In this document: piece by piece, positions 57,416 to 64,000 of the stretch
Numbering within the stretch: position 1 is the stretch's first letter
How the letters are laid out: the number at the start of each line of letters is the position of its first letter
Assembly (NCBI GenBank): GCA_046347945.1
Contig: JAXMFB010000004.1
Coordinates: forward strand, 62,001-126,000
DNA length: 64,000 bases
Source of the DNA: Zeimonas sp046347945
Lineage (GTDB): Bacteria > Pseudomonadota > Gammaproteobacteria > Burkholderiales > Burkholderiaceae_E
Direction of reading: 5' to 3'
Notes under the pieces: generated by a model
The model's input: the letters and a program-made list of their open reading frames with translations, nothing else
The model's database searches: none
Told to the model about the DNA's origin: nothing
Translations under genes and position numbers: made by a program

Positions 57416-58663
57416 CTAGCCGCGCGCCTGCCAGGCCGGCACCGGGTACACCGGCGCCACCTGCGCGGCCGCCTTCGGCAACACCACCACCGGCTCGCCA
57501 TTGCGGTTCTGGATGCAGGCCGACGCGATCTGCGTGTTCTGCCCTTTCGCGTCGAAGCGGATCGGCCCGCCGACCATCATCCGCTCGGCGATGTCGGTCT
57601 TGCGGATCGCCTCCGCGAGCGCCGTGCCGTCGGCGCTGCCGGCGCGCTTGAACGCGTCGGCGGCGATCATCATCGCCTCGAAGGTGAAGCCGACGTTGAG
57701 CGCGTGGAACTTCAGGTTCTCCTTCGGGAACTGCTTGCGGAACGCCGCGTCGACCCGCTGCGTGAGCGCGGCCTTCGGGTTGTACCAGGGCACGTTCGAG
57801 ATCGCGTAGTCGGAGTACTTGTTGCCGAGCGCCTTGTAGAACTGCGCCTCGTACATGCCCGGCGACCCCGGGCTGATGATCCCCTGCGGCGACCAGCGCT
57901 GCTTGACCAGCTCGCGCACCAGGAGGATCGCGTCGTTCAGGCGGCTCACCAGCATGATGAAGTCGGCGTTGGTCGCCTTGGCCTTGGCCACCTCGACCGA
58001 GAGGTCGCGCGCGGCCGGGTCGTACGAGATCGTGTCGACCACCTTGAACGGCAGGAAGTCGAGCCGCGGCAGGATCGCCTTGATGCCGTTGGCCATCGAC
58101 GTGCCGAACGTGTCGTTCACGTGCATGAACACCGCGGTGCGCGGCGCCGTGCTGGTGGCCTGGAACAGGTCGCGGGTGAGCGCCAGCCCGTTGCGGATCA
58201 GGTCGACCGCGGTCGGGAAATTGCGCACCGTGTACCTGTAGCCCTGCTCGGTGATCTGCGGCGCGGCGGCGATGTTGATCACGAACGGGACCTTGCGCTG
58301 CTCGGCCACCTGCGCGATGGCCCCGGCGGCGCCCGAGTCGAAGGGGCCGACCAGCACCTGCGCACCGTCGTTGATCAGCTTCTCGGCGCGCGAGCGGGCC
58401 ACCTCGACGTTGGTCTCGGTGTCGGCGTTCATCAGTTCGAGGTCCACGCCGTACATGTCGCGGATCAGTGCCGGCGAGATGTCCGCGCCGAGCTGGCACG
58501 ACTGGCCGATGAACGCCTGCACGCCGGAACGCGGCAGCAGCACGCCGACCTTCAGCTTCTTCGGCTGCGCGCGCACGATCGCCGGCGCAGCGAGCGTGCT
58601 GCCGCCGACGATCGCCGAAGCGGCCGCCATCCGGTGGAAGTCCCGACGGGTCACCTTGCTCAT
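57416..58663 (-). CDS. livK: ABC transporter substrate-binding protein (LivK-type, Tat signal)
   Basis: The 415-residue periplasmic binding protein begins with a twin-arginine signal (TRRDFHRMAAASAIVGGSTL). The binding domain shows VGVLLPRSGVQAFIGQSCQL and VLVGPFDSGAAGAIAQVAEQ and a type-1 periplasmic fold throughout. The Tat signal implies export in a folded state. It is transcribed after the acyl-CoA ligase, so the likely ligand is a carboxylic acid that the ligase later activates. Confidence 0.88.
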   Translation of the reverse strand: MSKVTRRDFHRMAAASAIVGGSTLAAPAIVRAQPKKLKVGVLLPRSGVQAFIGQSCQLGADISPALIRDMYGVDLELMNADTETNVEVARSRAEKLINDGAQVLVGPFDSGAAGAIAQVAEQRKVPFVINIAAAPQITEQGYRYTVRNFPTAVDLIRNGLALTRDLFQATSTAPRTAVFMHVNDTFGTSMANGIKAILPRLDFLPFKVVDTISYDPAARDLSVEVAKAKATNADFIMLVSRLNDAILLVRELVKQRWSPQGIISPGSPGMYEAQFYKALGNKYSDYAISNVPWYNPKAALTQRVDAAFRKQFPKENLKFHALNVGFTFEAMMIAADAFKRAGSADGTALAEAIRKTDIAERMMVGGPIRFDAKGQNTQIASACIQNRNGEPVVVLPKAAAQVAPVYPVPAWQARG

Positions 58664-58745
58664 GGTCTCCTCCTCGTTTCGTGTGAAGCGGCGCCCGGCT
58701 CGCGCGGCGGCCGCAGGTCCGTTGTCTGGATCGCCGGTCAGGCTA

Positions 58746-60251
58746 TCACGGCTTCCCGGCCTGGTCGCGCAGCACGCGCTTCAGGATTTTCCCTGTAGGG
58801 CTCTTGGGCAATTCGCTCACGATGTCGACCCGCGCCGGCACCTTGTACGCGGCAATGTTGGCGCGGCAGTACGCGATGACCTCGTCGGCGGTCAGCGACT
58901 GGCCCGGCCTGGGCACGACCGCCGCCACCACCTGTTCGCCCTTGTCGGGATGCGGCAGCCCGTAGACCGCCACCTCCTGCACCTGCGGCAGCTTGTACAG
59001 GTACTGCTCGACCTCGGCCGGCCACACCTTGAAACCGGACAGGTTGATCATGTCCTTCACGCGGTCGACGATGAAGACGTAGCCGTCGGCGTCCATGCGG
59101 CCGATGTCGCCCGAGTGCAGCCAGCCGCCGCGCAGCGCCTGCGCACTGTCCTCGGGCCGGTTCCAGTAGCCCTTCATCACGCCGGGGCCGCGGATCACGA
59201 TCTCGCCCCACTCGCCGCGCGGCACCTCATGGTCGGCCTCGTCGAAGATCGCGAGCTCGAAGCCCTCCACCGCGCGCCCGACCGAGCCGAAGCGATGCTC
59301 GACCAGGTCGTTGTAGCAGGCGAACGGCGAGCACTCGGTCAGGCCATAGCCCTCGTAGACGCGACGCCCGAAGCGCTCGGTCCAGCGCCGCGAGATCTCC
59401 TCGGGCATCGTCGCCGCCGCCGACATCTCGTAGCGGATCGACGACAGGTCGACCTTCGACAGGTCCATCGACAGCAGCGCGATGAAGATCGTCGGCACGC
59501 CGAAGAACATCGTGATGCGCTCGCGCGCGATCGCCTCGAGCACCTGGTCGGGCACGAAGCGGCGGAACAGCGCCAGCGTCGCGCCGGCCAGCACCGCGGC
59601 GTTCATGATGTAGTTCTGGCCGTAGACGTGGAACAGCGGCAGGAACGCGGCCAGGCGGTCGTCGGGGCGGTAGCCCGAGCACTTCGCGGCCGTGGCGATG
59701 TTCGACGCGATGTTCGACTGCGTGAGCGTCACGCCCTTCGGAAAGCCGGTGGTTCCCGACGAGTACAGCAGCGAAGCCGGCGCGTCGGCGGCGCAATCGA
59801 TGCCGGGCAGGCTCGCGTCGCGCCCCGCGCACCATTGGTCGAGCGTCGCGGTGCCGGGCGGCGCGTCGCCTTCGCAGATCACGACGTGCTCGAGGGTCGT
59901 GCAGCGCTCGCGCGGCACGAACCGGGCGAGCTCGCCGACGGTGAACACCACCTTCGAGCCCGAATCGCCGACCAGGTACTCGACCTCGGCCGTCCGGAAG
60001 ATCGCGTTGATCGAGACCGTGATCGCGCCGATCTTCTGCGCCGCGTAGTACGCGACCAGGTACTCGGGGATGTTCGGCAGGAACAGCGCGACGCGATCGC
60101 CGGCGGCGACCCCGTGCGCGCGCAGCGCGTGCGCCAGGCGCGACGCGGCCGCGTCGAGCTCGCCGTAGCCGATGCGGCGCCCCTCGAACAGGACGGCCGG
60201 ATGGGACGGCTTCGCAGCGGCCCAGCGCTCCAGGTTCGACGCGAGATTCAT
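58746..60251 (-). CDS. AMP-forming acyl-CoA ligase
   Basis: The 501-residue adenylate-forming enzyme has the AMP-binding motif ASLLYSSGTTGFPKGVTLTQ, the A5 motif YEGYGLTECSPFACYND, the A7/A8 region GGWLHSGDIGRMDADGYVFI with VDRVKDMINLSGFKV, and the catalytic lysine near the end (PKSPTGKILKRVLRDQ). It activates a carboxylic acid to its CoA thioester. Substrate is unknown; fatty, aromatic and dicarboxylic acids are all possible. A very good ribosome binding site (GGAGGG) is 5-7 bp before ATG 60251. It is first in the ligase-livKHMGF operon and divergent from the marR gene. Confidence 0.88.
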   Translation of the reverse strand: MNLASNLERWAAAKPSHPAVLFEGRRIGYGELDAAASRLAHALRAHGVAAGDRVALFLPNIPEYLVAYYAAQKIGAITVSINAIFRTAEVEYLVGDSGSKVVFTVGELARFVPRERCTTLEHVVICEGDAPPGTATLDQWCAGRDASLPGIDCAADAPASLLYSSGTTGFPKGVTLTQSNIASNIATAAKCSGYRPDDRLAAFLPLFHVYGQNYIMNAAVLAGATLALFRRFVPDQVLEAIARERITMFFGVPTIFIALLSMDLSKVDLSSIRYEMSAAATMPEEISRRWTERFGRRVYEGYGLTECSPFACYNDLVEHRFGSVGRAVEGFELAIFDEADHEVPRGEWGEIVIRGPGVMKGYWNRPEDSAQALRGGWLHSGDIGRMDADGYVFIVDRVKDMINLSGFKVWPAEVEQYLYKLPQVQEVAVYGLPHPDKGEQVVAAVVPRPGQSLTADEVIAYCRANIAAYKVPARVDIVSELPKSPTGKILKRVLRDQAGKP

Positions 60252-60264
60252 TTGCCCTCCCTGA

Positions 60265-60283
60265 TTGCTATGCGTTATAACAA
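60265..60283. promoter_or_regulatory. Probable MarR operator between ligase operon and marR
   Basis: TTGCTAT-GCGTT-ATAACAA is an inverted repeat with one mismatch in a 7-bp arm. It lies in the 37-bp gap between the divergent acyl-CoA ligase and marR genes, immediately before the marR ATG at 60289. Size and symmetry fit MarR-family operators. Binding here would control both directions at once. Confidence 0.6.
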
Positions 60284-60288
60284 TCATC

Positions 60289-60771
60289 ATGTCTACGCGC
60301 AATGCTCGGCAACCCGAAGGCCCGGGAGGCGCCGTCGCCTATGGTGCGCTGCAACATGCGATCGGCTACCTGATCCATCTCGCCGATCTCGCGAACATGC
60401 AGGGATTCTCGCGCGCTTTCGCGGGCACCGGCGTGACGCCGGCGCGCTTCACCGCGCTCGAGCTCGTCGCCTGCAATCCGGGCATCCGGCCCAGCGCGCT
60501 CGCCACCGCAATGGCGGTCGAGCGCTCGAACCTGGTCGCGATCATCCGGTTCCTGGCTGCACGCGGGTGGATCGCTGCCGGCGCGGGATCGAACCGCCGC
60601 GAGAAGTCGTTGACGCTGACCACCGACGGCGAGGCGGCGCTCGCCGACCTGAGGGCGCGGCTGCGCGCGCACGACGAGGCGCTCGCCGAGGGATGCACGC
60701 CGCAGGAGCGTCGCCAGCTGGCGCGACTGCTGGCGAGGATCGTCGGGGCGAAGCCGCCCGCGCAGCCATGA
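60289..60771 (+). CDS. MarR-family transcriptional regulator
   Basis: From ATG 60289 the 160-residue winged-helix protein has GVTPARFTALELVACNPGIR, the recognition region ALATAMAVERSNLVAIIRFL, the wing GSNRREKSLTLTTDGEAALA, and dimerising ends. An alternative upstream ATG at 60265 would overlap the operator and is less likely. MarR proteins commonly derepress when an acyl-CoA or carboxylic acid binds. Divergent placement suggests it senses a product of the adjacent ligase and represses the ligase-liv operon. Confidence 0.88.
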   Translation: MSTRNARQPEGPGGAVAYGALQHAIGYLIHLADLANMQGFSRAFAGTGVTPARFTALELVACNPGIRPSALATAMAVERSNLVAIIRFLAARGWIAAGAGSNRREKSLTLTTDGEAALADLRARLRAHDEALAEGCTPQERRQLARLLARIVGAKPPAQP

Positions 60772-60834
60772 GCCCAGCCGCGAGCGCGGCGATGCGCCAG
60801 ACGCCGCGGCGCGGCCGCCGCGACGGGCGCCGCG

Positions 60835-61500
60835 TTACGACGCCGGGGACCGGTTCGACGCGATGCGCTCGGCCGGACCGCGCTCGGCCGGCCTGACCTC
60901 CCAGCGCTTCCAGGCGCGCAGCACCGCGTTCGGATACTCGGGGCGGCCGAGACTGCCGTTGTAGCGGCCGAGCGCGCGGAACAGGTCGCCGCGCTCGATG
61001 TCGAGGTAGTGCCGAAGAATCGTGCAGCCGTAGCGCAGGTTGGTGCGCATGTCGAACAGCTTCGACGGATCGCCGTCGCCGATCACGCCGGTCCAGAACG
61101 GCATCACCTGCATGTAGCCGCGCGCGCCGGCCTGCGAGATCGCGTAGCGGCGAAAGTAGCTCTCGACCTCGATCAGGCCCAGCACGAGCTGCGGGTCGAG
61201 GCCTGCGCGCTGCGCCTCGTAGCGCACCGTGTTCAGGAACTCGATGCGCTGCTGGAAGTCGGGCTTCCAGCGCCGCGGCAGCCGGCTCGACATCGCGGTG
61301 AGCCAGTCGAGCCTCTCGTCGAGCGAGACGAACTGCGGCCGCGGCGGTTCGTCGTCGCCGCTGACCGCGGCGGCGAGCGCGGTGCGCACCGACGCGCCGA
61401 GCGGCTCGTACTGCTGCGCGCCGGCGTGCGCCGGGTCGGCCAGCACCAGGCCCGCCAGCGCGGCGCAAACCACCAGGACCAGGAGCAGGATGTTCCTCAT
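60835..61500 (-). CDS. Lytic transglycosylase (SLT-domain) with signal peptide
   Basis: The 221-residue protein has a signal peptide (MRNILLLVLVVCAALAGLVL, cleaved near HAGAQ) and an SLT/goose-lysozyme-like domain. The catalytic Glu lies in LGLIEVESYFRRYAISQAGA, and GYMQVMPFWTGVIGD and ALGRYNGSLGRPEYPNAVLR follow. It cleaves glycan strands to 1,6-anhydro-MurNAc, the substrate pool later trimmed by AmpD. It lies 24 bp after proS on the same strand. Confidence 0.9.
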   Translation of the reverse strand: MRNILLLVLVVCAALAGLVLADPAHAGAQQYEPLGASVRTALAAAVSGDDEPPRPQFVSLDERLDWLTAMSSRLPRRWKPDFQQRIEFLNTVRYEAQRAGLDPQLVLGLIEVESYFRRYAISQAGARGYMQVMPFWTGVIGDGDPSKLFDMRTNLRYGCTILRHYLDIERGDLFRALGRYNGSLGRPEYPNAVLRAWKRWEVRPAERGPAERIASNRSPAS

Positions 61501-61524
61501 CGTCCGATGAGACCGCGTCCGCCG

Positions 61525-63294
61525 TCAGCCTGCAAGCAGGCGCCGGACAGCCGGCGCCGCATCCCCGACAGGCACCGCCTCCGACTGCATGCCCCGGCGC
61601 ACCAGCAGCTCGACGCGCCCCTCCTTCAGGCTGCGCTCGCCGACCGTGACCCGCACCGGCACGCCGATCAGCTCCCAGTCGGCGAACATCGCGCCCGGCC
61701 GCTCGTCGCGATCGTCGAGCACGACGTCGATGCCGTCGGCCAGCAACTGCTCGTACAGCGCGTCGGCGGCGGTGCGCACCGCGTCGGACTTCGCGTAGCC
61801 GAGCGGCACGACCGCGACCTCGAACGGCGCGATCGCGCGCGGCCAGACGATGCCGCGCTCGTCGTGGTTCTGCTCGATCGCCGCGCCGACCAGGCGCGTG
61901 ACGCCGATCCCGTAGCAGCCCATCTCGAACGGCCTGGACTTGCCGTCGACGTCGACGAACTCGGCCCGCATCGCCGCCGAGTACTTCGTGCCGAGATAGA
62001 ACACGTGGCCGACCTCGATGCCGCGCTGGATCGCCAGCGTGCCCTTGCCGTCGGGAGACGGGTCGCCGGCCTGCACGTTGCGGATGTCGGCCACGATCGG
62101 CTCGGGCAGGTCGCGGCCCCAGTTCACGCCGGTGTAGTGGAAGCCCTCGTCGTTCGCGCCGCAGACGAAGTCGTGCATCGCGGCGACCGTCCGGTCGGCC
62201 AGCACCTGCACCGGCCTGCGGGGGCCGATCGGGCCGAGGTAGCCCGGCGGCGAACCGAAGTGCTCGACGATCTCGGACTCGGTGGCGAAGCGGAAGCCTT
62301 CGAGCCCCGGCACCTTGCCGGCCTTGACCTCGTTCAGTTGGTGGTCTCCGCGCACCAGCAGCAGCCAGATCGCGGTGCCGACGATCCGCGGGGCGCCGGC
62401 GAAGTCCTGCGCGCCGTCCTTGACCGGCTCGCGCTCGTCGACGGCCAGCACGATCGACTTCACGGTCCGCGCCAGCGGCAGGCCGAGCAGCTCGGCGACC
62501 TCCTCGCACTTCTCGCGCGACGGCGTCGGCGTCTTCGCGAGCGGCTCGGCGGGCGCGCCGCGCTGCGCGATGAGGGGCAGCGCCTCGGCCAGCTCGACGT
62601 TGGCCGCGTAGTCGGAGTCGGGGCACCAGGCGATCGCGTCCTCGCCCGTCTCGGCGATGACCTGGAACTCGTGGCTGGCCGAGCCGCCGATCGCGCCGGT
62701 GTCGGCCGCCACCGCGCGGAACGTGAGGCCCATCCGCGTGAAGATCGCCACGTAGGCGTCGTACATCGCCTTGTAGCTCGCGAGCGCCGACGCGTGGTCG
62801 CGGTCGAACGAGTAGGCGTCCTTCATCGTGAACTCGCGCCCGCGCATCACGCCGAAGCGCGGCCGGCGCTCGTCGCGGAACTTCGTCTGGATGTGATAGA
62901 AGTTCTTCGGCATCTGGCGGTAGCTGCGGATCTCGTTGCGGGCGATGTCGGTGATCGCTTCTTCCGAGGTCGGCTGCACGATGAAGTCGCGCTGGTGCCT
63001 GTCCTTGATGCGCAGCAGCTCGGGCCCGTATTTGTCCCACCGCCCCGACTCGATCCACAATTCGGCCGGCTGGACGACCGGCATCAGCAGTTCGATCGCC
63101 CCCGCCCGGTTCATCTCCTCGCGGATGATCGCCTCGATCTTCCGGATGACCCGCAGCCCCAGCGGCATGTAGTTGTAGATGCCGCCGGCGAGCTTGCGGA
63201 TCATGCCCGCGCGCGTCATCAGCCGGTGGCTGACGACCTCGGCGTCGGCGGGCGCTTCCTTCAGGGTCGAGAGGTGGAATCGGGAGGCTTTCAT
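61525..63294 (-). CDS. proS: Prolyl-tRNA synthetase (bacterial type with editing domain)
   Basis: The 589-residue class II synthetase begins MKASRFHLSTLKEAPADAEV. Class II motifs are GGIYNYMPLGLRVIRKIEAI, TKFRDERRPRFGVMRGREFT and EMGCYGIGVTRLVGAAIEQN. Between motifs 2 and 3 (about residues 220-410) is the YbaK-like insertion domain that hydrolyses mischarged Ala-tRNA-Pro, with KVPGLEGFRFATESEIVEHF. The anticodon-binding domain completes it. It is divergent from rppH (93 bp). Confidence 0.97.
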   Translation of the reverse strand: MKASRFHLSTLKEAPADAEVVSHRLMTRAGMIRKLAGGIYNYMPLGLRVIRKIEAIIREEMNRAGAIELLMPVVQPAELWIESGRWDKYGPELLRIKDRHQRDFIVQPTSEEAITDIARNEIRSYRQMPKNFYHIQTKFRDERRPRFGVMRGREFTMKDAYSFDRDHASALASYKAMYDAYVAIFTRMGLTFRAVAADTGAIGGSASHEFQVIAETGEDAIAWCPDSDYAANVELAEALPLIAQRGAPAEPLAKTPTPSREKCEEVAELLGLPLARTVKSIVLAVDEREPVKDGAQDFAGAPRIVGTAIWLLLVRGDHQLNEVKAGKVPGLEGFRFATESEIVEHFGSPPGYLGPIGPRRPVQVLADRTVAAMHDFVCGANDEGFHYTGVNWGRDLPEPIVADIRNVQAGDPSPDGKGTLAIQRGIEVGHVFYLGTKYSAAMRAEFVDVDGKSRPFEMGCYGIGVTRLVGAAIEQNHDERGIVWPRAIAPFEVAVVPLGYAKSDAVRTAADALYEQLLADGIDVVLDDRDERPGAMFADWELIGVPVRVTVGERSLKEGRVELLVRRGMQSEAVPVGDAAPAVRRLLAG

Positions 63295-63321
63295 GCGTAA
63301 TCCGGAGTGGGGCGATCGCCG

Positions 63322-63353
63322 TTGCACCAGCGCGCGCGACGGCTCTATATAAT
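63322..63353 (+). promoter_or_regulatory. Candidate promoter for rppH
   Basis: TTGCAC (63322-63327) is followed 18-20 bp later by overlapping TATATA/TATAAT (63346-63353). The exact TATAAT has a 20-bp spacer, longer than optimal; TATATA gives 18 bp. It lies in the divergent proS-rppH gap. Confidence 0.45.
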
Positions 63354-63387
63354 CGTTTCAATTGTATGGGATCGAGGGGTGCGGGCC

Positions 63388-63969
63388 ATGCTGGACCGTG
63401 ACGGCTATCGCCCCAACGTCGGCATCATCCTGGTCAATTCGAGGAACGAGGTCTTCTGGGGAAAGCGGGTTCGCGAGCACTCGTGGCAGTTTCCGCAGGG
63501 CGGCATCAAGCGCGGCGAATCGCCCGAACAGGCGATGTACCGCGAGCTGCACGAGGAAGTCGGGCTGCGTCCCGAGCACGTCCGCATCGTCGGCCGCACC
63601 CGCGACTGGCTGCGCTACGACGTGCCGGAGCACTGGGTGCGGCGCGAGTGGCGCGGCCACTACCGCGGGCAGAAGCAGATCTGGTTCCTGCTGCGACTGG
63701 TCGGTCGCGACTACGACGTCGACCTGCGCGCCTCGGACCACCCGGAGTTCGATGCCTGGCGTTGGAACGACTACTGGGTGCCGCTCGACGCGGTGATCGA
63801 GTTCAAGCGCGAGGTCTATAGCCAGGCGCTGAACGAGCTGGCGCGCATGCTGTTCCATCGCGGCGAGCAGCGCGCCGGCTTCCCCGAGGCCAGCCGCTAC
63901 CTGCGCGGGCGCACCCGCGCGCGGCACCGGCACGTGGAAGCGCCGGCCGACGAGGCCGAGCGCGGCTGA
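63388..63969 (+). CDS. rppH: RNA pyrophosphohydrolase (Nudix)
   Basis: The 193-residue Nudix hydrolase removes pyrophosphate from mRNA 5' ends and so starts RNase E decay. The start MLDRDGYRPNVGIILVNSRN and WGKRVREHSWQFPQGGIKRG precede the Nudix box (GX5EX7REUXEEXGU) at residues 38-60, with Glu44, Arg52, Glu53, Glu56 and Glu57 all present. The C-terminal FKREVYSQALNELARMLFHR is family typical. The ATG at 63388 is chosen over an upstream one because homology starts there. A last 31 bp (63970-64000) show nothing recognisable. Confidence 0.95.
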   Translation: MLDRDGYRPNVGIILVNSRNEVFWGKRVREHSWQFPQGGIKRGESPEQAMYRELHEEVGLRPEHVRIVGRTRDWLRYDVPEHWVRREWRGHYRGQKQIWFLLRLVGRDYDVDLRASDHPEFDAWRWNDYWVPLDAVIEFKREVYSQALNELARMLFHRGEQRAGFPEASRYLRGRTRARHRHVEAPADEAERG

Positions 63970-64000
63970 CTCAGGCCGGCGTCGGCAGCGGCCGCCCCGC

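Overview
The window is very GC-rich chromosomal DNA from a betaproteobacterium, almost certainly of the order Burkholderiales. The evidence is gene content and order: yhdP/glnE divergent, ilvE followed by a CHCC zinc-finger gene and waaF, mpl–tlpA–aroQ–accB–accC–prmA, mtgA–aroE–tonB–rnb, ampD–pilR–pilS–ypjD/ffh, an Ala/Lys/Pro-rich histone H1-like protein, and class Ia nrdA/nrdB of the Burkholderiales type. No rRNA, tRNA or CRISPR array was recognised. Nearly all of the window is core metabolism, envelope and regulatory genes.

Layout. 1–8.6 kb: yhdP (runs off the left edge), glnE, an MFS transporter, ilvE and a small zinc-binding protein. 8.7–10.2 kb: a decayed insertion sequence with recognisable terminal repeats, inserted between the zinc-finger gene and waaF. 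10.3–20.3 kb: broken waaF, small metabolic genes, a BepA-type metallopeptidase, moaC, a BadI-like hydrolase, a ClC channel coupled to a DUF3147 protein, a membrane protein and an S1C protease. 20.3–29.2 kb (minus strand): mgtE, mtgA, aroE, a TonB-like protein, an RNB exoribonuclease, fabG/phbB, a YqiA-like esterase and mpl. 29.3–36.3 kb (plus strand): TlpA thioredoxin, aroQ, accB, accC, prmA, a DUF3426 protein and a PfkB kinase. 36.3–47.9 kb (minus strand): yggU, yggT, the H1-like protein, nrdB, nrdA, ampD, pilR, pilS. 47.9–54 kb: cytochrome c assembly-like gene, ffh, a FAD dehydrogenase, a PEP-CTERM-type protein and two peptidoglycan enzymes. 54–60.8 kb: a branched-chain-amino-acid-type ABC transporter operon headed by an acyl-CoA ligase, with a divergent MarR regulator and a likely operator between them. 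60.8–64 kb: a lytic transglycosylase, proS and rppH.

Two things stand out. First, nrdA carries a 378-residue intein with an intact-looking LAGLIDADG endonuclease, inserted at a very conserved point of the catalytic subunit. The residue after the intein is glycine, not the Cys/Ser/Thr that canonical splicing needs. Second, an unusual number of genes (MFS, waaF, rnb, yqiA-like, mpl, an L,D-transpeptidase) are interrupted by apparent single-base losses, most of them in short homopolymers, and ampD has an in-frame UGA at a conserved Cys position. Because several of these are normally housekeeping genes, sequencing or assembly error is the first explanation to test. If the changes are real, this lineage has lost lipopolysaccharide core and peptidoglycan-recycling functions.

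Functional themes: peptidoglycan synthesis and recycling (mtgA, mpl, ampD, LysM L,D-transpeptidase, DUF882 peptidase, lytic transglycosylase), outer-membrane assembly (yhdP, bepA-like, waaF), fatty-acid initiation (accBC), deoxynucleotide synthesis (nrdAB), and CoA-linked organic-acid uptake and metabolism (liv operon with ligase, BadI-like hydrolase, FabG/PhbB).
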